Positions 1 through 6,531 of a DNA stretch of 6,777 nucleotides are shown here, one piece after another. The stretch is from Gammaproteobacteria bacterium (GTDB taxonomy: Bacteria; Pseudomonadota; Gammaproteobacteria; Steroidobacterales; Steroidobacteraceae). The DNA lies in the NCBI GenBank assembly GCA_030038645.1, contig JASHSR010000427.1, positions 1 through 6,777 of the forward strand. The letters run 5' to 3'. Every line of letters starts with the position of its first letter. Position 1 is the stretch's first letter. Made by a program: the position numbers and the translations under genes. A model generated the notes under the pieces. The model saw only the letters and a program-made list of their open reading frames with translations. It was not told the origin of the DNA and searched no databases.

Positions 1-1
1 G

Positions 2-472
2 ATGCGGCTGCGGGTGATCGCCGTGGGCACGCACATGCCGGGCTGGGTCGCGGAGGCATTCGCCGAGTATGCGCGGCGACTCTCCGGGACGCTCAAGATG
101 GAGCTGTGCGAAGTGGCGACAGGGCCCCGCGGCGCGGGGCGAGCGGTGTCCAAGGCGATGGAGGTCGAGCGCGAGCGACTGCTCGCGGCGCTGCGCAAGG
201 GTGAGTTCGTCGTGGCGCTCGACGAGCGCGGAGAGGAGCTCTCGACGCGCGAGCTCGCCGGCTGGCTCGCCACGCGCCTGCGCGAAGGACGGGATGTCGC
301 GTTCCTGCTCGGCGGTCCCGACGGGCTCGATTCCGGAGTGCTCGGGCGCAGCGACTTCCGCTGGTCGCTGTCGCGCCTCACGCTACCGCACGCTCTCGCG
401 CGCGTGGTCGTCGCGGAGCAGCTGTATCGCGCCCACGCCGTGCTCGGCGGCCACCCGTATCATCGCGAGTGA
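2..472 (+). CDS. rlmH: 23S rRNA (pseudouridine1915-N3)-methyltransferase RlmH
   Basis: This SPOUT-family methyltransferase uses S-adenosylmethionine to methylate N3 of pseudouridine 1915 in helix 69 of 23S rRNA, acting on assembled 70S ribosomes in the cytoplasm. The 156-residue protein is essentially the family length (155 in E. coli). It opens with the typical MRLRVIAVGT strand, carries the SAM-knot glycine motif LLGGPDGL at residues 102-109, then SLSRLTLPHALARVVVAEQL (122-141), and ends in the diagnostic HPYHRE (151-156). The ATG at position 2 aligns with the E. coli start, so the gene looks complete although only one upstream base is visible. Its promoter and any upstream partner (often rsfS) lie outside the window. 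The stop overlaps the maf start by one base (TGATG), so the two are probably co-translated. Confidence 0.97.
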   Translation: MRLRVIAVGTHMPGWVAEAFAEYARRLSGTLKMELCEVATGPRGAGRAVSKAMEVERERLLAALRKGEFVVALDERGEELSTRELAGWLATRLREGRDVAFLLGGPDGLDSGVLGRSDFRWSLSRLTLPHALARVVVAEQLYRAHAVLGGHPYHRE

Positions 473-1083
473 TGCGCCCCTCCGCCTCCGCTCGACCCGT
501 TCTGTGCCTTGCCTCGGCCTCTCCGCGCCGGCACGAGCTGCTCGCGCAAATCGGCGTCGCGCACGAGGTCGTCCCGGCGGACATCGACGAGGAGCGCCGC
601 CCGGACGAGTCGCCGCGAGACTACGTGCTGCGCGTCGCGCGCGAGAAGGCGCTTCGGGTCCGCGCCCGCCAGCCTCAGCGGCCCATCCTCTCGGCGGACA
701 CCGCCGTGGTGCTGGGCGAGGCGATATACGGCAAGCCGCGCGACCGCGCGCACGCGCTCGAGATGCTGGCGGCGCTCGGCGGCCGCGCGCACCAGGTGCT
801 CACCGCCGTCGCGCTCGTCACGGATGACGGTTTGACGAGCGCGCTCAGCGAGAGCACGGTGCGTCTGCGCGCGACGAGCGAGGAGGAGCGCGCCGCGTAC
901 TGGGACACGGGGGAGCCGCGCGACAAGGCGGGAGCGTATGCGATCCAGGGGCTCGGCGCCGTGTTCGTGGAGTCGCTCGAGGGGAGCTTCTCGGGCGTGA
1001 TGGGGCTGCCGCTCTTCGAGACGGCGCGCCTCCTGCAGGCGGCGGGCGTGCCGTGCTGGGTCGCCGGGGGTCGTCGAGCGTGA
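472..1083 (+). CDS. maf: Maf-family dTTP/UTP nucleotide pyrophosphatase (YhdE type)
   Basis: Maf proteins hydrolyse nucleoside triphosphates to monophosphate plus pyrophosphate; the YhdE branch prefers dTTP, UTP and modified pyrimidine nucleotides, a house-cleaning role. In this 203-residue protein the phosphate-binding SASPRR is at 15-20, EKA at 58-60, the SADTAV segment with the expected catalytic Asp at 74-79 (D76), GKPRD at 87-91, and DKAGAYAIQGLG at 151-162. The LLAQIGV, HQVLTAVAL and GLPLFET segments favour YhdE over the m7GTP-specific YceF branch, though specificity is inferred from resemblance only. I chose ATG 472, which overlaps the rlmH stop by one base; an in-frame GTG at 469 would add one residue. 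No strong Shine-Dalgarno precedes it, consistent with coupling to rlmH. Its neighbour rng follows with a 4-base overlap, the same maf–rng pair seen in E. coli. Confidence 0.95.
   Translation: MRPSASARPVLCLASASPRRHELLAQIGVAHEVVPADIDEERRPDESPRDYVLRVAREKALRVRARQPQRPILSADTAVVLGEAIYGKPRDRAHALEMLAALGGRAHQVLTAVALVTDDGLTSALSESTVRLRATSEEERAAYWDTGEPRDKAGAYAIQGLGAVFVESLEGSFSGVMGLPLFETARLLQAAGVPCWVAGGRRA
1066..1070 (+). promoter_or_regulatory. Candidate ribosome binding site for rng
   Basis: A run of five G residues inside the end of maf lies nine bases before the GTG at 1080. It supports that GTG as the rng start rather than the in-frame GTG at 1053, which would overlap maf by about 30 bases and add residues with no counterpart in RNase G. 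In such GC-rich DNA a G run can occur by chance, so the assignment is moderate. Confidence 0.45.
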
Positions 1084-2636
1084 GCAACAACGGCACGAGC
1101 GCAAGCGCCGAGATCTTCGTGAACGTGGGCCCGCGCGAGACCCGCGCCGCGCTCCTCGAGAGCGGCTCTCTGCAAGAGCTGCACGTCGAGCGCGCGAGCC
1201 GCCGCGGGCTCGTCGGCAACCTCTACAAGGGCTGCGTCTCGCGGGTGCTGCCCGGCATGCAGGCCGCGTTCGTCGACATCGGCCTCGAGCGCACGGCGTT
1301 TCTCCATGTCGCGGACATCGCGCTCGCCCGTCCCGAGGATACGATCGTCGCGCTGCCCGCCGTGGACGACATCCGGCGCCTGGTGAGCGAGGGGGACGAG
1401 ATTCTGGTGCAAGTCGTGAAGGATCCGATCGGCACCAAGGGGGCGCGGCTCACGACCTTCGTCGCGCTGCCCTCGCGCTATCTCGTCTACCTGCCGCGCG
1501 GCGAGGGCATCGGCGTATCGGCGCGCATCGAGGAGGAGAGCGAGCGGCAGCGGCTCAAGGCGGCCGTCGCGAGCCTCACCGGGCTGGACTCGGCGGGCCC
1601 GGCGGCGCCGGGGGACTCAGCGGGCTCCGTGCCGCCGGCAGGCTCGGCGAACGGCTTCGCAGGCGGATACATCGTGAGGACGGCGGCGCAAGGCGCCTCG
1701 CCCGACGGCCTGCGCGAGGACATGGACTACCTCGCCAAGCTCTGGCACCACGTGCGCTCGGCCGCGGCGCAGGCTGCGCCGGGCACGATCGTGCACGAGG
1801 ACTTGCCGCTCGCGCTGCGCGTGCTGCGCGACGAGCTCGCGCGCGGTGTGAGCCGCGTGCTAGTCGACTGCCCGCGCGAGCATGTCCGCATGACATCCTT
1901 CGCGGCCGAGTTTCTGCCTGGCGGCGCCGCGCGGATCGAGCTGTACTCGGGCTCGCGCCCGATCTTCGATCTGCACGGCATCGAGGAGGAGGTGACGCGC
2001 GCGCTCGACCGTAAGGTGCCGCTCAAGTCCGGAGGGCACCTGGTCATCGATCAGACGGAGGCCATGACGACCATCGACGTGAATACCGGCGCGTACGTGG
2101 GCCACCGCAATCTCGAGGAGACCATCTTCCGGACCAATCTCGAGGCAGCGGTCGCGATCGCGCGGCAGCTGCGCCTGAGGAATCTCGGGGGCATCATCAT
2201 CATCGACTTCATCGACATGACCGACGAGTCGCACCGCCGCCAGGTGCTCGCCGCGCTCGAGCGCGCGCTCGCCGCCGACCGCGCCCAGACGCGCATCGTG
2301 AGCCTCTCGCCGCTCGGCCTGGTCGAGATGACGCGCAAGCGGACGCGCGAGAGCTTGCAGCACCTGCTCTGCGCGCCGTGCCCGAGCTGCGAGGGACGTG
2401 GATTCATCAAGACGCCGGAGACGATGTGCCAGGACATCTTTCGCGACATCGTGCGGCAGAGCCGCCAGTTCGCGAGCCGCGAGCTGCTGATCCTCGCCCA
2501 TCAAGACGTCGTGGACCTCCTGCTCTCCGAGGAATCCGCCGCGCTCGGGGAGCTCACGGCCCAGATCGGCCGGCCGATTCGCCTGCAGGTCGAGGCGCTC
2601 TACGGCCCCGACCAGTACGATGTCGTGTTGATCTAG
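1080..2636 (+). CDS. rng: Ribonuclease G
   Basis: RNase G is a cytoplasmic single-strand endoribonuclease of the RNase E/G family. It trims the 5' end of 16S rRNA and degrades certain mRNAs, preferring 5'-monophosphate ends. The protein has 518 residues from GTG 1080. The S1-type RNA-binding region spans about 45-135 (GNLYKGCVSRVLPGMQAAFV). The 5'-end sensor is YIVRTAAQG with R200 and T201. The DNase I-like catalytic domain holds TTIDVNTG (D333) and IIIIDFIDM (D376), matching RNase E D303 and D346. The Zn-link cysteines are in CPSC (C434, C437). It ends QYDVVLI, as RNase G does, and lacks the long C-terminal scaffold of RNase E. It is about 30 residues longer than E. coli RNase G (489) because of a Gly/Pro/Ala/Ser-rich insert at about 166-195. 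The start overlaps the maf stop (GTGA). The yhdP gene usually found next is missing. Confidence 0.95.
   Translation: MSNNGTSASAEIFVNVGPRETRAALLESGSLQELHVERASRRGLVGNLYKGCVSRVLPGMQAAFVDIGLERTAFLHVADIALARPEDTIVALPAVDDIRRLVSEGDEILVQVVKDPIGTKGARLTTFVALPSRYLVYLPRGEGIGVSARIEEESERQRLKAAVASLTGLDSAGPAAPGDSAGSVPPAGSANGFAGGYIVRTAAQGASPDGLREDMDYLAKLWHHVRSAAAQAAPGTIVHEDLPLALRVLRDELARGVSRVLVDCPREHVRMTSFAAEFLPGGAARIELYSGSRPIFDLHGIEEEVTRALDRKVPLKSGGHLVIDQTEAMTTIDVNTGAYVGHRNLEETIFRTNLEAAVAIARQLRLRNLGGIIIIDFIDMTDESHRRQVLAALERALAADRAQTRIVSLSPLGLVEMTRKRTRESLQHLLCAPCPSCEGRGFIKTPETMCQDIFRDIVRQSRQFASRELLILAHQDVVDLLLSEESAALGELTAQIGRPIRLQVEALYGPDQYDVVLI
1587..1643 (+). repeat. Imperfect in-frame tandem repeat inside the rng insert
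   Basis: Two adjacent in-frame units encode DSAGPAAPG (1587-1613) and DSAGSVPPAG (1614-1643). The first twelve bases of each match at eleven positions, then similarity fades. The units sit within the Gly/Pro/Ala/Ser-rich stretch that makes this RNase G longer than usual. A local duplication is a reasonable explanation, but the matching stretch is short and the region has low complexity, so convergence by composition is possible. Confidence 0.5.
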
Positions 2637-2698
2637 CGGGGCGCGTCGTGCCGATCCAGCCGACTGAGCGGCGCGACCGCGCCCGATGAGATGGAGCC

Positions 2699-3505
2699 AT
2701 GAAGATCGCCGCGTTGCAGATGACCTCGGGGCCGGATGTGCCGGCCAATCTCGCGACCGCGAGGACTTTGCTCGCGGCCGCCGCCGATGCGGGTGCCCGG
2801 CTCGCCGTGCTGCCGGAGAATTTTGCCTTCGTCGGGCTCGCGGACGTGGACAAGCGCAAGGTCGGCGAGGTCGAGGGCTCCGGGCCCATCCAGGATTTCC
2901 TCGCCGGCGCGGCGAGGAGCCTGCGTCTCTGGGTCGTCGGCGGCACCATCCCGCTCAAGGTCCCGGGCGAGGGGCGCGTCGCGGCCGCCTCGCTGGTCCT
3001 CGACGACGGCGGCCGGGTGGCCGCCCGCTACGACAAGATCCATCTCTTCGACGTCGACATCCCCGGCCGGAAGGAGCACTACCGGGAATCTGCCGACATC
3101 GCGCCGGGCTATGCGCCGATCGTCGTCGAAACGCCTGTAGGTAAGCTCGGACTCGCGGTCTGCTACGACATGCGCTTCCCGGAGCTCTTCAGGCGCCTGA
3201 GCGCCGCGGGTGCCCAGCTGCTCAGCGTTCCCTCGGCTTTCACGGCGCCGACCGGCCGGGCGCACTGGGAGACGCTGCTCCGAGCACGCGCCATCGAGAA
3301 CCTTTGCTACGTCGTCGCCTCGGCCCAATCCGGCATCCACCCGAACGGCCGTGAGACCTACGGCGACACTCTGATCGTGGACTACTGGGGCCGCGTGCTG
3401 CGGCGCAAGCCGCGCGGCCGCGGGATCGTCGTCTGTGACATAGACCTCGACCGCCAAGCCGAGGCTCGCGCAGTCTTTCCCGCCCTGAGGCACCGCGTGA
3501 TGTAA
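2699..3505 (+). CDS. Nitrilase-superfamily amidase, probable deaminated glutathione amidase
   Basis: This 268-residue carbon-nitrogen hydrolase carries the full catalytic triad: E40 in LPEN, K113 in YDKIHLFD and C155 in AVCYDMRFPEL. The segments HLFDVDIPG (115-123), PSAF..TGRAHWETLLRARAIE (178-200) and CYVVASAQ (203-210) resemble the Nit1 branch, which hydrolyses deaminated glutathione, a transaminase by-product, to alpha-ketoglutarate and cysteinylglycine. Omega-amidase (Nit2) is the main alternative; the HWE.LLRARAIE..CYVV pattern favours Nit1. It has no signal peptide or membrane helix and should be cytoplasmic. ATG 2699 is the start because the family typically opens MKIAALQM. A weak GAT-GAG purine stretch lies at 2685-2690, and the closer GGAG (2693-2696) is only two bases from the start. 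A nitrilase next to rng and tldD is the known arrangement in pseudomonads, so this is a conserved cluster member of uncertain role. Confidence 0.9.
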   Translation: MKIAALQMTSGPDVPANLATARTLLAAAADAGARLAVLPENFAFVGLADVDKRKVGEVEGSGPIQDFLAGAARSLRLWVVGGTIPLKVPGEGRVAAASLVLDDGGRVAARYDKIHLFDVDIPGRKEHYRESADIAPGYAPIVVETPVGKLGLAVCYDMRFPELFRRLSAAGAQLLSVPSAFTAPTGRAHWETLLRARAIENLCYVVASAQSGIHPNGRETYGDTLIVDYWGRVLRRKPRGRGIVVCDIDLDRQAEARAVFPALRHRVM

Positions 3506-3525
3506 TGTGCTCCAAGAGGGGCCTC

Positions 3526-3530
3526 GAGGG
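3526..3530 (+). promoter_or_regulatory. Ribosome binding site for tldD
   Basis: GAGGG lies eight bases before ATG 3539, a good Shine-Dalgarno match and spacing. An ATG at 3531 directly follows it but is out of frame with tldD and too close to the site, so the site supports the start at 3539. The nit–tldD spacer is only 33 bases and shows no terminator, consistent with one transcript. Confidence 0.7.
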
Positions 3531-3538
3531 ATGAAGCG

Positions 3539-5011
3539 ATGGAGCAGGCAGGAAACGACCCACTCACGATTGCGCGCGAGCTGATTCTGCGCCCGAGCGG
3601 GCTCGACGATACGCGGCTCGACCGCATCGTGGGCCAGGTGCTCACGCACTCGGTGGACTCCGCCGATCTGTACTTCCAGCTCGCACACGAGGAGTCCTGG
3701 GCGCTCGAGGACGGCATCGTGAAGGAGGGCAGCGCTGCCATCGAGCAGGGCGTGGGCGTGCGCGCCCTCGCGGGGGAGAAGACGGGCTTCGCCTATTCCG
3801 ACGAGATCATCCTGCCGGCGCTCGAGGAGGCCTCGCGCGCGGCGCGCGCCATCGCCACCCGCGGCGCGGACCGCTCCATCCAGGCGTGGCAGCCGCGGAC
3901 CGGACACCAGCTCTACCTCCCAGTCGATCCGGTCGCCTCGCTCACGGATGCCGATAAGGTGGCCTGGCTCGAGCGTGTCGATCGCGAGACGCGCGCGATC
4001 GACCCCCGCGTCGTGCAGGTCATGGCGAGCGTGACGGCCGTGCAGGAGATCGTGCTGATCGCGAACAGCGAGGGGGAGCTCTCGGCCGACGTGCGGCCGC
4101 TCGTGCGCTTCAACGTATCCGTCATCGTGGAGCAGGGCGGGCGGCGTGAGCAGGGATATGCCGGGTGCGGCGGACGGATCACGCTCGCGGAGCTCGTCGC
4201 CGGCGACCGGCCGCTCGCGCTCGGGCGCGAGGCGGTGCGCCAGGCGCTCGTGAACCTCGAGGCCGTCGCCGCGCCCGCCGGGCCGATGACGGTGGTCCTC
4301 GGCCCCGGCTGGCCCGGCGTGCTTCTGCACGAGGCGATCGGCCACGGGCTCGAGGGCGACTTCAACCGCAAGGGCACCTCGGCGTTCGCCAACCGCATCG
4401 GCGAGCGCGTCGCGACTCCGGCATGCACGGTGGTCGACGACGGAACACTGTCGCGCCGCCGCGGCTCGCTCAACATCGACGACGAGGGTACGCCCACCGA
4501 GTGCACGACCCTGATCGAGGACGGCATCCTGCGCGGCTACATGCAGGACAAGCTCAACGCGCGCCTGATGGGAACGCGCTCGACGGGCAACGGACGGCGA
4601 GAGTCGTTCGCCCACGTGACGCTGCCGCGCATGACCAACACTTACATGCGGCCCGGTCCCCATGCGCCCGAGGAGATCATCCGCTCGGTCGACCGTGGCA
4701 TCTACGCGGTGAACTTCGGCGGCGGCCAGGTGGACATCACTTCCGGGAAATTCGTGTTCTCGGCGAGCGAGGCCTATGCGATCGAGAACGGCCGCATCGG
4801 CGCGCCGCTCAAGGGAGCGACCCTCATCGGCAACGGGCCGGACGTGCTGACGAGGGTCAGCATGGTCGGCAACGACTTGAAGCTCGACGACGGCGTCGGC
4901 ACCTGCGGCAAGGAAGGGCAGAACGTGCCGGTCGGGGTCGGGCAGCCGACGCTGCGCGTGGACGGGCTCACGGTGGGAGGCACGGCAGGAAGCTCGGGCT
5001 CGAGCGGATGA
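3539..5011 (+). CDS. tldD: Metalloprotease TldD
   Basis: TldD is the zinc-bearing subunit of the TldD–TldE (PmbA) heterodimer, a cytoplasmic peptidase that degrades unfolded peptides. It is known from microcin B17 leader processing and CcdA antitoxin turnover in E. coli. The 490-residue protein matches the family along its length. An N-terminal substrate-channel domain includes ESWALEDGIVKEGS (52-65) and GVGVRALAGEKTGFAYSD (71-88). The zinc motif HEAIGH is at 264-269, followed by GLEGDFNRKGTS. The third zinc ligand Cys is in CGKEGQ (C456). C-terminal hallmarks are TGNGRRES (349-356), NFGGGQVDITSGKFVFS (392-408) and SMVGNDLKLDDGVGTCG. The usual family end at VGGTA is followed here by a short Gly/Ser tail (484-490). 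The TldE partner gene is not in the window. The stop overlaps the next gene by four bases (ATGA). Confidence 0.97.
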   Translation: MEQAGNDPLTIARELILRPSGLDDTRLDRIVGQVLTHSVDSADLYFQLAHEESWALEDGIVKEGSAAIEQGVGVRALAGEKTGFAYSDEIILPALEEASRAARAIATRGADRSIQAWQPRTGHQLYLPVDPVASLTDADKVAWLERVDRETRAIDPRVVQVMASVTAVQEIVLIANSEGELSADVRPLVRFNVSVIVEQGGRREQGYAGCGGRITLAELVAGDRPLALGREAVRQALVNLEAVAAPAGPMTVVLGPGWPGVLLHEAIGHGLEGDFNRKGTSAFANRIGERVATPACTVVDDGTLSRRRGSLNIDDEGTPTECTTLIEDGILRGYMQDKLNARLMGTRSTGNGRRESFAHVTLPRMTNTYMRPGPHAPEEIIRSVDRGIYAVNFGGGQVDITSGKFVFSASEAYAIENGRIGAPLKGATLIGNGPDVLTRVSMVGNDLKLDDGVGTCGKEGQNVPVGVGQPTLRVDGLTVGGTAGSSGSSG

Positions 5012-5262
5012 GATCCCCACAGCGGCGACTGGCGCGACCCCTCTACGAATCCCTTCCCTGGCTCTACATGGTCTTAGGCCTCGCCGCGCTCGTCGCGAGC
5101 TATCGCGAGATGTGGCCGCGGGCGAGCGTCGCGCTCGGACTGGCCGGAATCGTCTTGCTGCTCGCGGGCGTCGTCGTGTGGCTGCGGCGCCGGGAGTACC
5201 GGCGGATGCGGACGCGGTACGCGCGGCCGGATGCGCTCTCGGAGCCCGAGGAGCGCGAGTAG
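5008..5262 (+). CDS. Small two-helix membrane protein, function unknown
   Basis: I do not recognise this 84-residue protein. It has a basic N-terminus (RSPQRRLAR), a hydrophobic segment at about 17-32 (PWLYMVLGLAALVASY), a short loop with charged residues, and a second, stronger hydrophobic segment at about 41-59 (VALGLAGIVLLLAGVVVWL). A very basic stretch follows (RRREYRRMRTR, 60-70), then an acidic end. By the positive-inside rule this predicts an inner-membrane hairpin with both termini in the cytoplasm. The start ATG overlaps the tldD stop (ATGA), so translation is likely coupled to tldD. The frame stays open far upstream inside tldD, but that part is a shadow of a conserved gene. The stop lies in an inverted repeat shared with the convergent gene. 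The coupling, length and coherent topology argue for a real gene; no role can be assigned. Confidence 0.75.
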   Translation: MRSPQRRLARPLYESLPWLYMVLGLAALVASYREMWPRASVALGLAGIVLLLAGVVVWLRRREYRRMRTRYARPDALSEPEERE

Positions 5263-5275
5263 CCTCCCTACTCGC
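5255..5275. terminator. Candidate bidirectional hairpin spanning both convergent stop codons
   Basis: GCGAGTAG (5255-5262) and CTACTCGC (5268-5275) form a perfect 8-bp inverted repeat around the five-base loop CCTCC. Each arm contains the TAG stop of one convergent gene, so the structure is symmetric for both transcripts. Neither side has a T-tract, so it is not a standard intrinsic terminator. It could mark or stabilise 3' ends, or help separate converging polymerases. It may instead be a by-product of two similar ends (…GCGAGTAG read from each strand). Confidence 0.45.
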
Positions 5276-6527
5276 CGGTCTCCGTGGCGGGCTGTGTGCC
5301 CGGCACCGTCTCCGTGAAATGGTTGCGCCGGGCGGGAAGCCGCTCGTCCACGTACATCAGCTCGTGCGTGCCGATGACCACGACGTCTCCGTCGTTGAGA
5401 TTATGGCGCCGTACGCGCTTGCCCTGAACGTGGATGCCGTTGGTGCTGTTCAGGTCCTCGATGACGCAGCCATGCGCGGTGGTGATGATCTGGCAGTGAT
5501 GGCGGCTCACGAAGCGGCTGTCGATCTGCAAGTCGTTGTCCGCCGTCCGGCCGAGGATGATGCGCCCGACTCTGAGCGGGAGGTCCGAGAGCGTCCGTCC
5601 CTCCATCGCGATGATGAGGCGGCCGACGATCTCTCGAGTCGCCTCGTGCGTCACGGGCGCGCGGCTTCCCGGAAAGTGATCGGCGGGCATCCGGCTCGCG
5701 GGCTGCGCCCGCGCCTTGAACTCGACCCACCGCAGCTCCTGCACCGACGCCGTGATGTCGTCTGGGATGACGTGGTCGCGGTCGACGCCGTAGGCGGCCA
5801 TCATCGCCGTGTCGCATAGCGTATTGATGAGACGCGGCACCCCTCCCGTGTAGCGGTAGATCTCCGGGAAGGTCTCCTCGGCGAAGATCGTCCGGTCGCC
5901 GGCTCCGGCGACCTCCAGGCGGTGCTGGATGTAAGCGCGCATCTCGGCCGGCGTGAGCGTTCCCAAGTGAAAGCGCAGCCGAATCCGCTGCGCGAGCTGC
6001 ACCAGCTCGGGCGCGTCGAGCTTCTCGTTGAGCTCGGGCTGTCCGGCGAGAATGATGCGCAGCACCTTCTCCTTGGTGGTCTCGACGCCCGAGAGCAGGC
6101 GGATCTCCTCGAGCACTCTCAGTGAGAGGTTCTGCGCCTCATCGACGATGAGCAGCACCTTGCGGTCGGCGGCGTACTGCTCGACGAGGAAGTTGTTGAG
6201 GGTCGCGATGAGCTCGGCCTTCTTCATCTTGAAGGGCGAGAAGCCGAATTGAACGAGCACCGCCTGCAGGAAGTCCACCGCCGAGACCTGGGTCTGATTG
6301 ATCTGCGCGACCACCACGTCCTTTTGGATCTCCTGCAGGAAGGACTCGATGAGCGTCGTCTTGCCGGAGCCGATCTCGCCGGTGATCACGACGAATCCGT
6401 CCGTGAACCAGATCGTGGACTCCATGTATGCCTTGGCGCGCGCATGCTGCTTGCTCAAGTACAGGAACTGCGGGTCCGGACTCAGCCGGAACGGCAGCTC
6501 CTTCAGCTTGAAAAGCTCGAGATACAT
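5268..6527 (-). CDS. ExeA/GspA-type AAA+ ATPase with C-terminal FHA domain
   Basis: This 419-residue protein opens with the ExeA-family signature LPFRLSPDPQFLYLS (11-25). It carries Walker A GEIGSGKTT (50-58), Walker B LLIVDEAQ (125-132), the sensor segment LAGQPEL (160-166), basic QRIRLRF (180-186, arginine-finger candidate) and sensor-2 GGVPRLIN (228-235). A linker (about 270-315) leads to an FHA domain at about 319-393 with GR (326-327), SRHH (341-344) and NSTNG (360-364), the residues that bind phosphothreonine peptides. ExeA and GspA have a membrane segment and a peptidoglycan-binding end and help assemble type II secretion secretins; both are absent here, so a cytoplasmic, phospho-signal-responsive ATPase is more likely. 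The target is unknown. ATG 6527 gives the family's MYxxxF start, but the ribosome binding site is weak. The gene lies 57 bases downstream of purK on the same strand and may share its transcript. The C-tail is threonine-rich (TET at 405-407 and 415-417). Confidence 0.9.
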   Translation of the reverse strand: MYLELFKLKELPFRLSPDPQFLYLSKQHARAKAYMESTIWFTDGFVVITGEIGSGKTTLIESFLQEIQKDVVVAQINQTQVSAVDFLQAVLVQFGFSPFKMKKAELIATLNNFLVEQYAADRKVLLIVDEAQNLSLRVLEEIRLLSGVETTKEKVLRIILAGQPELNEKLDAPELVQLAQRIRLRFHLGTLTPAEMRAYIQHRLEVAGAGDRTIFAEETFPEIYRYTGGVPRLINTLCDTAMMAAYGVDRDHVIPDDITASVQELRWVEFKARAQPASRMPADHFPGSRAPVTHEATREIVGRLIIAMEGRTLSDLPLRVGRIILGRTADNDLQIDSRFVSRHHCQIITTAHGCVIEDLNSTNGIHVQGKRVRRHNLNDGDVVVIGTHELMYVDERLPARRNHFTETVPGTQPATETGE

Positions 6528-6531
6528 GGCC

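Noticed and set aside
1053..1079. GTG 1053 as the rng start, adding nine residues
   Set aside because: The extra residues have no counterpart in RNase G and would overlap maf by 31 bases. GTG 1080 has a G-rich site nine bases upstream and the typical 4-base overlap.
2639..2684. GGGCGCG (2639-2645) and CGCGCCC (2678-2684) as an rng terminator
   Set aside because: The 7-bp stem is all G/C with a 32-base loop and no T-tract; such a pairing is likely by chance at this composition.
3514..3530. Short GAGG/CCTC palindrome in the nit–tldD spacer as a terminator
   Set aside because: The stem is four base pairs with a two-base loop, too small to form a stable hairpin, and it overlaps the tldD ribosome binding site.
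4165..5007. Upstream extension of the small membrane protein frame within tldD, giving a 365-residue reading
   Set aside because: This part overlaps the conserved C-terminal half of tldD out of frame and is arginine-rich with no domain. Only the part from ATG 5008 has a coherent membrane-protein composition.
2633..5020. A 795-codon open frame on the minus strand across the nitrilase and tldD genes
   Set aside because: It lies antisense to two clearly conserved genes, and its translation is rich in Arg, Ala, His and Asp with no recognisable domain. Long antisense frames are expected opposite high-GC coding DNA because stop codons are rare there.
5112..5819. A plus-strand open frame running through the small membrane protein gene and antisense to the FHA-domain region
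   Set aside because: It crosses two better-supported genes and has no domain, start site or composition supporting a real protein.
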